A stretch of 64,000 nucleotides of DNA from Lysinibacillus sp. G4S2 (GTDB taxonomy: Bacteria; Bacillota; Bacilli; Bacillales_A; Planococcaceae). Shown here piece by piece: positions 43,373 through 51,953 of this stretch. The notes below the pieces were generated by a model. The model had not been told where the DNA came from. It did not search any database and worked only from the letters and a program-made list of their open reading frames with translations. The DNA lies in the NCBI RefSeq assembly GCF_030348505.1, contig NZ_JAUCFJ010000002.1, positions 1,864,001 to 1,928,000 on the forward strand. The letters are read 5' to 3'. Each line of letters begins with the position of its first letter. Position 1 is the first letter of the stretch. A program made the position numbers and the translations under genes.

Positions 43373-44119
43373 ATGGCAGTAGAACAACAGGTCATTATTG
43401 TCACAGGTGCTGGTGGGGGTATGGGAAAAGCCATTATTCAGGAGCAGCTTGCGAAGGGCAATGTTGTAGTTGGGCTTGATCTATCGGTAGCATCACTAAC
43501 AGATTTAGCACAGGATGCCTTGCAATGCTTTGAAGTCAATGTTTTGCAGGAGGAGCGTGTGAACGACATATGCAAGCAGGTTATTGACAAGTATGGACGT
43601 ATTGATGGCCTCGTCAATGCACTTGGCATAGCGCAGGCAGCAACACCGATTGAACAAGTAACGATGGACGAATGGAATCGGTTAATGGATGTCAATGTGA
43701 AAAGCTTATTTATTACAACTAAGGCTGTCGTTCCTTATATGAAGGAACGGCAGAAGGGCTCAATTGTAACGATTGCCTCTATTTCTGCCGTACGTCCGAG
43801 ACCTGGTTTGCAGGCGTATATTGCCTCTAAGGGGGCGGCAGAGAGCTTTACACGCGCAATGGCTATTGAATTAGCGCCGTTCCAAATACGTGTTAACACA
43901 ATTCATCCAGGTCCAGCCGATACACAGATGTTGGGACAGTTTGCCGCACAAGGAGCAGATATCGAGCAAACAAAACAAAATGTCTTTGTTCAATCGGTAC
44001 CTCTTGGACGTTTAGTGAATCCGTCAGACATTGCAGGTGCGGTAAATTATTTACTTTCAGATGATGCGAGTATGGTTACAGGGACGACGTTACATGTAGA
44101 CGGTGGTCGCGGACTATAG
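43373..44119 (+). CDS. SDR-family oxidoreductase
   Basis: A 248-residue classical short-chain dehydrogenase. TGAGGGMGKA is the NAD(P) glycine motif, NALGIAQ replaces the usual NNAG, the active-site Tyr and Lys are in YIASK, and TLHVDGGRGL ends the protein as in FabG-like enzymes. It probably oxidises a hydroxyl group of the pathway intermediate. The ATG at 43373 begins one base after the previous stop, preceded by AAGGGGTG. Part of the M20-Opp operon. Confidence 0.92.
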   Translation: MAVEQQVIIVTGAGGGMGKAIIQEQLAKGNVVVGLDLSVASLTDLAQDALQCFEVNVLQEERVNDICKQVIDKYGRIDGLVNALGIAQAATPIEQVTMDEWNRLMDVNVKSLFITTKAVVPYMKERQKGSIVTIASISAVRPRPGLQAYIASKGAAESFTRAMAIELAPFQIRVNTIHPGPADTQMLGQFAAQGADIEQTKQNVFVQSVPLGRLVNPSDIAGAVNYLLSDDASMVTGTTLHVDGGRGL

Positions 44120-44129
44120 GAGGGATAAG

Positions 44130-45584
44130 GTGAAAAAAATTCCAATGTTTATTAACGGTGAGTGGATTCACGCTGACTCGGAGGCATTATTAGATGTTAT
44201 GAACCCCTCTACTGGTGAAGTTATTGCCCAAATTACGAATGCCAATAAAGCACATGTTGATGAAGCTGTTCGTGCTGCACGAGTAGCATTTGAAAGTGAA
44301 GAGTGGCGGAAAATAAAGGCATATGAACGAGGACAGTTACTTGTTGAATTCGCTCACTATATTCGCAAGCATGCAGAGGAATGGAGTTTATTAGAATGCC
44401 GTGATGTTGGAAAGCCGTTAACACAAGCAAGGGCAGATATTGAAGCAGCAGCTCGTTATTTTGAGTTTTACGGGGGAGCTGCTGATAAAGTGATGGGGGA
44501 TACTATTCCAATTGAAGATGGCATTTTAAATGCGGTAGTGTTAGAGCCAGTCGGAATTACCGTACATATCGTTCCTTGGAATTATCCTATTCAAATAACA
44601 GCAAGAAGTGTAGCAGCCGCCATCGCAACGGGTAATGCAGTGATTGTTAAAAGTGCTGAGGATACGCCATTGACAACACATGCCATAACTGAATGGTTTG
44701 AGGATAAATTGCCAAAAGGTATTTTTCAGCATATTACAGGTTTAGGTCGTGATGTCGGTCCGTATTTAACGTCACATCCTGATATTAATCATATTACGTT
44801 TACGGGCTCTGTTCCAACGGGGATTGCTGTTATGAAATCAGCAGCTGAAAATGTAGTACCTGTAACATTAGAGCTTGGTGGGAAATCGCCGAATATTGTT
44901 TTTGCGGATGCAAACATGGAGCAGGCGCTTGAGGGAGTAGTTCGTGCCATTATTCAAAATGCCGGACAAACATGCTCTGCTGGGGCAAGATTACTAATTG
45001 AAGAAAGTGTAAAAGAGACATTCATCACGCAATTAGTGCGGAAATTTCAAGCACTAAAAGTTGGTCCGGGTGAAGCGGACGTTGATATGGGTCCACTTTT
45101 AAATGAACGACAATATACGAAGATTTCAACATTATTGCAAAAGGCGAAGGAAGATGGCTATGTGGTCACTGGTGGCGAAACACTGACGATTAAAGGCTAT
45201 GAAAATGGCTATTATGTTGAACCAACAATACTTGCTGGGGTAGATGCTGATGATCCACTTGCTCAGGAAGAAATTTTCGGTCCAGTGTTGACTATATTTA
45301 CATTTACAACTGTCGAAGAAGCGATTGCCTTAGCGAATAGTACAGACTACGGTTTAGTTGCAGGCATTTGGTCCAAGGATTTGGATACTGCTCATTTTGT
45401 CGCAAGCCGAGTGCAGGCTGGTCAAGTTTTTGTCAATAACTATGGAGCTGCAGGCGGAATTCAAATGCCGTTCGGTGGCTATAAAAAGAGCGGTATTGGT
45501 CGAGAAAAAGGTTTTGTCGCGTTAAGAAATTATACCCAAATGAAAAATATCGCGATACGCTATGCACCACCTAATCAAATGTGA
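44130..45584 (+). CDS. Aldehyde dehydrogenase
   Basis: A 484-residue NAD(P)-dependent aldehyde dehydrogenase. Catalytic residues are seen in VPWNYP (Asn), ELGGKSPN (Glu) and GQTCSAG (Cys nucleophile); PFGGYKKSGIGRE is the conserved C-terminal segment. The GTG at 44130 follows AGGAGGG by five bases. It likely converts an aldehyde formed by the preceding SDR or dehydrogenase into an acid. It is not closely similar to the aldehyde dehydrogenase at 4599, so the two clusters are independent. Confidence 0.93.
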   Translation: MKKIPMFINGEWIHADSEALLDVMNPSTGEVIAQITNANKAHVDEAVRAARVAFESEEWRKIKAYERGQLLVEFAHYIRKHAEEWSLLECRDVGKPLTQARADIEAAARYFEFYGGAADKVMGDTIPIEDGILNAVVLEPVGITVHIVPWNYPIQITARSVAAAIATGNAVIVKSAEDTPLTTHAITEWFEDKLPKGIFQHITGLGRDVGPYLTSHPDINHITFTGSVPTGIAVMKSAAENVVPVTLELGGKSPNIVFADANMEQALEGVVRAIIQNAGQTCSAGARLLIEESVKETFITQLVRKFQALKVGPGEADVDMGPLLNERQYTKISTLLQKAKEDGYVVTGGETLTIKGYENGYYVEPTILAGVDADDPLAQEEIFGPVLTIFTFTTVEEAIALANSTDYGLVAGIWSKDLDTAHFVASRVQAGQVFVNNYGAAGGIQMPFGGYKKSGIGREKGFVALRNYTQMKNIAIRYAPPNQM

Positions 45585-45597
45585 GAGGGAGACGCAT

Positions 45598-46626
45598 ATG
45601 GAACACCAAAAAGAAAATCAAATGCTATTAGAGGTAAATCATTTAAAAATAAATTTTCATTTAAAAAATGGCAAACAGGCAAAAGTTGTTGATGATGTGA
45701 GTTTTACAATTCGTAAAGGGGAAACGGTTGCGCTAGTAGGTGAGTCTGGAAGTGGAAAAAGCATTACATCGTTATCAATTATGCGATTACTGCCCATACC
45801 ACCAGGAGAAATTACAGCTGGTACCATTAAATTGAATGGCAAAAATCTACTAGACTACAAAAATAAAGAGATGAGCAACATTAGAGGCAATGAAATTAGT
45901 ATGATTTTTCAAGAGCCGATGACCTCTTTGGATCCTGTTTTTACAATCGGTAATCAAATGATAGAAGGAATACGCAGGCACCAAAAGATTTCTAAAAAAG
46001 TGGCGTGGGAGAAATCACTACAGTTTTTAAAAGAAGTTGGTATTGCCAATGCAGAAAAGGTTATTTCTGAATATCCACACCAATTATCAGGAGGGATGCG
46101 GCAGCGTGTCATGATTGCGATTGCCATGTCCAATAACCCTCAGCTGTTAATTGCTGATGAGCCAACAACGGCACTTGATGTAACAGTACAGGCACAAATT
46201 TTAAAGCTTATGATGAAGATGAAGGAAGAGCATCATTCGGCCATATTATTTATTACGCATGATATGAGCGTTGTAGCAGAAACGGCAGATCGTGTCATGG
46301 TCATGTACGCAGGGCAAATCGTAGAAGAAGCACCGGTGCGAGAGCTTTTTCTAAATCCGAAGCATCCGTATACGACTGCTCTTTTAAAAACAATGCCTAA
46401 TCTTGAAACGGATGTCAAAAGATTACCTTCTATTCCAGGTACCGTCCCGCCAGCTTATGCATTACCAGAAGGTTGCCGTTTTGCACAACGCTGTCCATTT
46501 GCGATGGAACAATGCCGTGACACGCAGCCAAAGGTAATCCATATTCAAGACGAGCATAAAGTTCGCTGTCATTTATTCACAGAGGAAGGGGCGCTTGATC
46601 ATGACGAAGAAAGAAGTTTTGCTTGA
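45598..46626 (+). CDS. Peptide ABC transporter ATPase (OppD/DppD)
   Basis: A 342-residue ATPase of the oligopeptide/nickel type. Walker A is GESGSGKS, the signature is LSGGMRQRV, and ADEPTTALDVT is Walker B. The C-terminal extension with a cysteine cluster (GCRFAQRCPFAMEQC) is the OppD iron-sulphur-like element. The ATG at 45598 follows GAGAGGGAGACG. It pairs with the OppF-like ATPase, whose gene overlaps by 26 bases, and with permeases and a binding protein further down the same operon. Confidence 0.94.
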   Translation: MEHQKENQMLLEVNHLKINFHLKNGKQAKVVDDVSFTIRKGETVALVGESGSGKSITSLSIMRLLPIPPGEITAGTIKLNGKNLLDYKNKEMSNIRGNEISMIFQEPMTSLDPVFTIGNQMIEGIRRHQKISKKVAWEKSLQFLKEVGIANAEKVISEYPHQLSGGMRQRVMIAIAMSNNPQLLIADEPTTALDVTVQAQILKLMMKMKEEHHSAILFITHDMSVVAETADRVMVMYAGQIVEEAPVRELFLNPKHPYTTALLKTMPNLETDVKRLPSIPGTVPPAYALPEGCRFAQRCPFAMEQCRDTQPKVIHIQDEHKVRCHLFTEEGALDHDEERSFA

Positions 46627-47605
46627 AATTAATCATTTAAAAGCCTATTTTCCTGTGAAACGTAAGTCGATGAAGGAAGAGAAAAAAGTCATTAAAGCAG
46701 TCGATGATATTTCCATTGAGATTTTCCGAGGTGAGACACTTGGCATAGTAGGAGAATCTGGCTCAGGGAAATCAACGTTTGGACGGACCATTTTAAAACT
46801 CGTTGAACCGACTTCAGGAGAAATATTATATAAAGGGCAGCCTATCCAGCATTTAAAAGGCAACAAGCTACAAACCTATCGTAAGCAAATGCAAATGATT
46901 TTCCAGGATCCCTTTGCATCACTTAATCCTCGAATGCGAATAGGTACTATTATCGAGGAACCGATGAAGCTGCAATTAACATTAACGAAAGAGCAACGCA
47001 AAGCACGTGTGAAGGAGCTTTTACACAAGGTAGGCCTTTCAGAGGATGCCATGCAAAAGTTTCCACATGAGTTTTCTGGCGGTCAACGGCAACGAATCGG
47101 TATTGCTCGTGCTCTTGCTATTCATCCAGAGTTCATTATTGCAGACGAGCCGGTATCTGCGCTTGATGTGTCAGTGCAGTCACAGGTGTTGAACTTAATG
47201 ATGGATTTACAGGATGAATTTCATTTAACTTATTTATTTATCTCACATGATTTAAGTGTTGTGAAACATATAAGTGATCGAGTGGCGGTGCTGTATTTAG
47301 GGAGAGTAGTGGAAATTGGTACGAAGAAAGAATTATTTGCAAATCCCCTGCATCCATATACGAAAGCATTGCTGTCGGCGATTCCGGTAGTTAATTTTGA
47401 TAAGTCGAAACAGGAAATAGCGTTACAGGGGGAATTACCAAACCCAATGCATCCGCCTGTTGGCTGTGTGTTCCATACACGTTGTCCATTTGTGATGGAA
47501 AGGTGTCATCAGGAACGACCAGTGCTTCAGGAAGAAAATAGACAACAAGGAGTAGCCTGCTTTTTATATGAAAAACAATCGGAATATTCAGTCTCTGAAA
47601 AGTGA
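46601..47605 (+). CDS. Peptide ABC transporter ATPase (OppF/DppF)
   Basis: A 334-residue ATPase with GESGSGKSTFGR, FSGGQRQRIG and ADEPVSALDVS, and the OppF C-terminal tail GCVFHTRCPFVMERC. It forms the second nucleotide-binding subunit of the importer. The ATG at 46601 follows AGGAAGGGG inside the end of the oppD-like gene. Translational coupling of the two ATPases is likely. Confidence 0.94.
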   Translation: MTKKEVLLEINHLKAYFPVKRKSMKEEKKVIKAVDDISIEIFRGETLGIVGESGSGKSTFGRTILKLVEPTSGEILYKGQPIQHLKGNKLQTYRKQMQMIFQDPFASLNPRMRIGTIIEEPMKLQLTLTKEQRKARVKELLHKVGLSEDAMQKFPHEFSGGQRQRIGIARALAIHPEFIIADEPVSALDVSVQSQVLNLMMDLQDEFHLTYLFISHDLSVVKHISDRVAVLYLGRVVEIGTKKELFANPLHPYTKALLSAIPVVNFDKSKQEIALQGELPNPMHPPVGCVFHTRCPFVMERCHQERPVLQEENRQQGVACFLYEKQSEYSVSEK

Positions 47606-47615
47606 GGTGTGTATA

Positions 47616-48587
47616 GTGTTTGGAAATATTACAGATGTGCCTGGAGTTAAGGTCGGGCATGCAGAAAATAGTGAAGGCATTACAGGATGTACAGCGATTT
47701 TAGTAGAAAACGGTGCAGTTTGCGGTGTCGACGTAAGAGGCTCTGCACCGGGCACTCGAGAAACCGATGTACTTGATCCTATTAATGAAATTGATCGTGT
47801 TCATGGGATTTGCCTTTCTGGAGGAAGTGCATTTGGATTAGATGCAGCAACAGGGATTATGCAATATTTAGAGGAGCAGGGTGTTGGTGTGGATGCGGGT
47901 GTTACTACAATACCGATTGTTCCTAGTGCGGTGCTCTTCGATCTATTCATCGGTGATCCAAAGACAAGACCTACAGCTCAAATGGGCTATGAAGCGGCCA
48001 AAAGTGCGATTGTCGGGCCATTCGTAAATGGTAATACAGGGGCTGGTTATGGTGCGACTGTAGGTAAATTGGCAGGACCTCAATTTTGCATGAAAGGGGG
48101 ACTGGGTAGTGTCGCTATAGCTGGCAAAGATGATCTTGTAGTTGGTGCAATTGTAGCTGTCAATGCTGTTGGGGATATAAAAGACCCTAATACAAGAGAA
48201 ATACTAGCAGGTGCAAGGAATCCTAAAACAGGAGAATGGATGGATTGTTGTGCTTATTTAGAGGAACATGTGCAATCAGAAGCATTGTCTGGCACGAATA
48301 CGACAATTGGTGTCATTGCAGTGAATGCCAAACTAACAAAAGCTGAGGCGAAAAAAATAGCTCAGCTCACACAAAATGCCCTCGCACGGACCATTTATCC
48401 TGTTCACACAATGCTGGATGGAGATACGGTTTTCGTACTAGGTACAGGAGATAAAACATATCCAGTTGACTATTTGGGCCATTTGGCTACAAGAGCTATG
48501 GAGGAAGCGATACTTGCTGGCATTAAAGCTGCTGATAAATTGCTAGATGTAGAAAGCTATAAAAGCATTCAAAAAATAAGCACTTAA
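47616..48587 (+). CDS. P1-family aminopeptidase (DmpA/BapA-like Ntn hydrolase)
   Basis: A 323-residue member of peptidase family P1 (S58). These proenzymes cleave themselves, and the new N-terminal residue becomes the nucleophile; the conserved region here is SGTNTTIGVIAVNA (about residues 230-243), and the upstream VGKLAGPQFCMKGGLGS segment is also typical. Known members are L-aminopeptidase/D-Ala-esterase DmpA and beta-peptidyl aminopeptidases, which tolerate D- or beta-amino acids. The GTG at 47616 follows GAGGTG. Its place between transporter genes suggests it acts on the imported compound. Confidence 0.9.
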   Translation: MFGNITDVPGVKVGHAENSEGITGCTAILVENGAVCGVDVRGSAPGTRETDVLDPINEIDRVHGICLSGGSAFGLDAATGIMQYLEEQGVGVDAGVTTIPIVPSAVLFDLFIGDPKTRPTAQMGYEAAKSAIVGPFVNGNTGAGYGATVGKLAGPQFCMKGGLGSVAIAGKDDLVVGAIVAVNAVGDIKDPNTREILAGARNPKTGEWMDCCAYLEEHVQSEALSGTNTTIGVIAVNAKLTKAEAKKIAQLTQNALARTIYPVHTMLDGDTVFVLGTGDKTYPVDYLGHLATRAMEEAILAGIKAADKLLDVESYKSIQKIST

Positions 48588-48606
48588 GGAATAGGGGGAA
48601 TATGAC

Positions 48607-50154
48607 ATGAGGCTGAATAAAAATTGGTTAATGCTGTTGTTAACATTGATAGTAGGCTTACTAATAAGTGCATGCTCAAGTGATGCTGGAAAAGAAGGAA
48701 GTTCAGGTGAAAAGTCAGTAGCAGAGTTACCTCAAGAAATTGTAGTGCGTATAAATGATGACCCTGACTTTTTAGATCCACATAAAGCAACAGCATCAAT
48801 ATCGTACCAAATGATTCTCAATATTTTTGAAGGATTGATGGCACCAGAAACAGATGGATCCTTAAAAGAAGGGCTAGCAGAAAATTATGAAATATCAAAG
48901 GATGGCTTAACATATACCTTTAAAATTCGCCCAGGTGTAAAATTTCATAATGGTGAGGATTTAACTATGGAGGATATTCAGTATTCGTTTGATCGCTTAA
49001 TGGGGAAAAACGGTGGCGAAAAGATGTCAAACAGCTTTGATAATGTTGCGTCAACAGAAGCACCAGATGCCAATACATTTGTCATAAAACTGAAGGAGCC
49101 AAACTCCAATTTCCTCTATTCATTAACTGCTCGACAATCAGCCATTGTACCAAAAAACAATGATGGCAAGCATAATGAAAATCCAATAGGCACTGGGCCA
49201 TTTGCTTATGTAAAATACTCTCCTGGTACAAAGTTAGAGCTAAAGAAAAATGAAAACTACTGGAAAGAAGGTCTTCCATATTTAAATAAAGTGACGTTTA
49301 CATTCCAATCGGATGATCAAGCAGCGATTATGAGTTTAATGGCCAATGAAGTAGATTTAACAAGTGTTCCTTGGCATCGTGTAAGTGAAGTAGAGGGGAA
49401 TTATAATTTATCTCATCAAAATAATAACTCATCGTTAATCATTACATTTAACGAAACTAAAGCACCTTTTGATAATGTCAAAGTCCGTCAGGCAATCAAC
49501 TATGCCATAAGTAAGTCCGATATTATTGACTCGGTGTTTGCAGGCTATGCTGTACCACTTGGTTCAAATATGAGTCCAGCGATGGGAGACTATCAAAAGA
49601 AAGACTTAGAAAGCATGTATAAGCGAGATGTGGAAAAGGCAAAAGCATTATTAGCTGAAGCGGGCTACCCTGATGGCTTTAAAACAAAAATTACAGTGTC
49701 TTCGCATAATGATATTTATTCGAATATCGCTCAAATTGTTGTAGATAATTTAAAGGAAATCGGTATTGATGTGGAAATTGAGGTTGTAGAATGGGGAATT
49801 TGGCTAGACCGAGTTTATTTTGGACGCGACTATCAAATGACTACGATCGATTTAACGGGTCGTGCATCTGCCTACGAAATTTTAAATGATTACATTTCAA
49901 CGAATGATAGTGAGAACTTCTTCTTATTTAAAAATGATGAATACGACAAAATAATGGCAGATGTTTTGAAGGAGTCGGATCAGGCAAAGCAAATTGACTA
50001 TTACCATCGTGCACAGGAAATTTTAGCCGAGCAGGCAGCAGCAGTTTATGTCGCGGACTATCAGATTGTTTGGGGCTCTGACAAGCAAGTTACTGGATTA
50101 AAGAGCTACCCATTCTGGTTCCATGATATGTCAGAGGTTAAATTTTCTAACTAG
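48607..50154 (+). CDS. Peptide ABC transporter substrate-binding lipoprotein
   Basis: A 515-residue class C (peptide/nickel type) binding protein. Residues 1-22 are a lipoprotein signal ending at the lipobox ISAC with Cys23 as lipid anchor. ILNIFEGLM and the YEISKDGLTYTFKIRPGVKFHNGEDL stretch (about residues 97-120) are typical of OppA/DppA proteins. It delivers the substrate from outside the cell to the permease pair. AAGGAATAGGGGG precedes the ATG. Ligand cannot be told from sequence. Confidence 0.94.
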   Translation: MRLNKNWLMLLLTLIVGLLISACSSDAGKEGSSGEKSVAELPQEIVVRINDDPDFLDPHKATASISYQMILNIFEGLMAPETDGSLKEGLAENYEISKDGLTYTFKIRPGVKFHNGEDLTMEDIQYSFDRLMGKNGGEKMSNSFDNVASTEAPDANTFVIKLKEPNSNFLYSLTARQSAIVPKNNDGKHNENPIGTGPFAYVKYSPGTKLELKKNENYWKEGLPYLNKVTFTFQSDDQAAIMSLMANEVDLTSVPWHRVSEVEGNYNLSHQNNNSSLIITFNETKAPFDNVKVRQAINYAISKSDIIDSVFAGYAVPLGSNMSPAMGDYQKKDLESMYKRDVEKAKALLAEAGYPDGFKTKITVSSHNDIYSNIAQIVVDNLKEIGIDVEIEVVEWGIWLDRVYFGRDYQMTTIDLTGRASAYEILNDYISTNDSENFFLFKNDEYDKIMADVLKESDQAKQIDYYHRAQEILAEQAAAVYVADYQIVWGSDKQVTGLKSYPFWFHDMSEVKFSN

Positions 50155-50171
50155 AAAGGGATGAGTGCTAG

Positions 50172-51113
50172 ATGATGTATATTATATGTCGATTCATTCT
50201 GTTAATAACAACCATCCTTCTAGTATCAATAATTACATTCGGTGTTTTTCAAATTTTACCTGGTGATCCGGTTCGGACAATGTTAGGCACTGAAGCGGAT
50301 CCCACACAAATTGAAAATTTGCGATCAGAGCTTGGCTTGAATCGCCCCCTTTATGAGCAATATACGGATTGGATGAAAGGATTATTGACAGGGGAATTAG
50401 GGAATTCCATTCGTTTTTCAGTGCCAGTAAAAGAATTACTCTTTGACAGACTACCTGTAACGATATCATTGGCTGGGCTCACCCTCTTAATTGTATTAAT
50501 CATTTCCTTACCATTAGGGATGTTTGCGGCGAGAAGACAAAATAAGCTAAGTGATGTGTCGTTGTCGACAGTAACGCAAGTCGGCATGGCCGTTCCTTCT
50601 TTCTGGCTTGGCATGATGCTCATTCTATATATTGGCATGCAATTTAGCTTCTTTAAAATTAGTGGATATATTCCATGGACGCAAAGTGTAGCAGGAGCGC
50701 TAAGCACGCTTGTTCTACCTGCATTAACCATTGCAATTCCGCAAATTGCTGTCAATTTCCGTTATGTTCGTACTGCAATTTTAGAGCAAGTTCAGCTCGA
50801 TTATGTGCGTACGATTCGCAGTAAAGGGATGTCTGAGCAAAATGTCATGTATAAGCATGTCTTAAAAAATTCGATGATTCCGATATTAACGGTCTTTGGA
50901 CTGATTATGGCGGAGGTTGTTGCAGGAACAATTATTGTGGAGCAAGTATTTTCATTGCCAGGTGTTGGCCAACTGCTTATCACGGCTATTAGTAATCGTG
51001 ATTTTCCATTAGTGCAGGGAATCGTCATGTATATTACTGTAGCGGTGGTCATGATCAATTTTATGGTCGATATTTTATATTCTGTGATAGATCCTAGAAT
51101 CCGATTACGATGA
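50172..51113 (+). CDS. Peptide ABC transporter permease (DppB/OppB)
   Basis: A 313-residue inner-membrane permease with about six membrane segments. The periplasmic LPGDPVRTMLG and LRSELGLNRPLYEQY segments after the first helix are characteristic of DppB. The ATPase-contacting EAA loop is in DYVRTIRSKGMSEQNVMYKHVLKN. It partners the next gene. The start is ATG 50172 (or 50175), behind AAAGGGATGAG. Confidence 0.93.
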   Translation: MMYIICRFILLITTILLVSIITFGVFQILPGDPVRTMLGTEADPTQIENLRSELGLNRPLYEQYTDWMKGLLTGELGNSIRFSVPVKELLFDRLPVTISLAGLTLLIVLIISLPLGMFAARRQNKLSDVSLSTVTQVGMAVPSFWLGMMLILYIGMQFSFFKISGYIPWTQSVAGALSTLVLPALTIAIPQIAVNFRYVRTAILEQVQLDYVRTIRSKGMSEQNVMYKHVLKNSMIPILTVFGLIMAEVVAGTIIVEQVFSLPGVGQLLITAISNRDFPLVQGIVMYITVAVVMINFMVDILYSVIDPRIRLR

Positions 51114-51125
51114 GGGGTGGATACG

Positions 51126-51953
51126 ATGAAAAATATACAGAGGTACACGAAAAATATCAATTTAATCATTGGTCTACTAGTCATTGTCGGTTTTCTAATT
51201 GTAATGGTTGTTAGCTTTTTTTACACGCCACACGATGTGAATTCTATGAATATACCGCAAAAGCTACGTAGCCCAAGCAGTGATTATCTTTTTGGTACGG
51301 ATGAATTTGGTCGTGATATTTTTAGCCGCATTATGAAAGGAACACAAACGGCCTTTGCAGTCGGTTTATTAACAGTATGTATTGGAACAATTTTTGGCAT
51401 TTTAATTGGTGGTATAGCGGGCTATATGGGTGGATGGATCGATGAAATTTTTATGCGCATGATGGATGCATTAATGGCCTTTCCAGGAATAATTTTAGCT
51501 TTAATGCTCGTTGCGGTATTTGGACCAGGGATTGTTAATACTGCTATAGCATTAGGCATTATTGCCATACCGGCCATTGCCAGAATTGCACGCAGTGGCT
51601 TTGTCCAACATCGTGACAGCGAATATGTATTAGCTGCAAAGTTAATTGGTGTAAAACCTTATAGCATTATGTTCCGCCATATATTACCGAATATTTCATC
51701 ACAGATTATTGTTGCGGCAACTGTGACCTTTGCAACTGCAATGCTTGCGGAGGCCGCTCTGAGTTACTTAGGGCTTGGCGTGCAACCACCAAACCCTAGT
51801 TGGGGACGAATGTTAAAAGATTCACAAGCCTATTTGGTTGGAGCCCCGTGGTATACTTATGCGCCAGGTGGAGCCATTACAGTACTCGTGTTAGGTTTGT
51901 ATATGCTAAGCAATGCGTTACGTGATTTTATGGATCCACGTTCAAAAGCGTAG
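51126..51953 (+). CDS. Peptide ABC transporter permease (DppC/OppC)
   Basis: A 275-residue permease with six membrane segments. LFGTDEFGRDIFSRIMKGTQ is the DppC signature after the first helix, and SEYVLAAKLIGVKPYSIMFRHILPN is the EAA loop. The ATG at 51126 follows GAGGGGTGG. Its last 12 bases overlap the convergent PucR gene. It ends the ten-gene operon. Confidence 0.93.
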   Translation: MKNIQRYTKNINLIIGLLVIVGFLIVMVVSFFYTPHDVNSMNIPQKLRSPSSDYLFGTDEFGRDIFSRIMKGTQTAFAVGLLTVCIGTIFGILIGGIAGYMGGWIDEIFMRMMDALMAFPGIILALMLVAVFGPGIVNTAIALGIIAIPAIARIARSGFVQHRDSEYVLAAKLIGVKPYSIMFRHILPNISSQIIVAATVTFATAMLAEAALSYLGLGVQPPNPSWGRMLKDSQAYLVGAPWYTYAPGGAITVLVLGLYMLSNALRDFMDPRSKA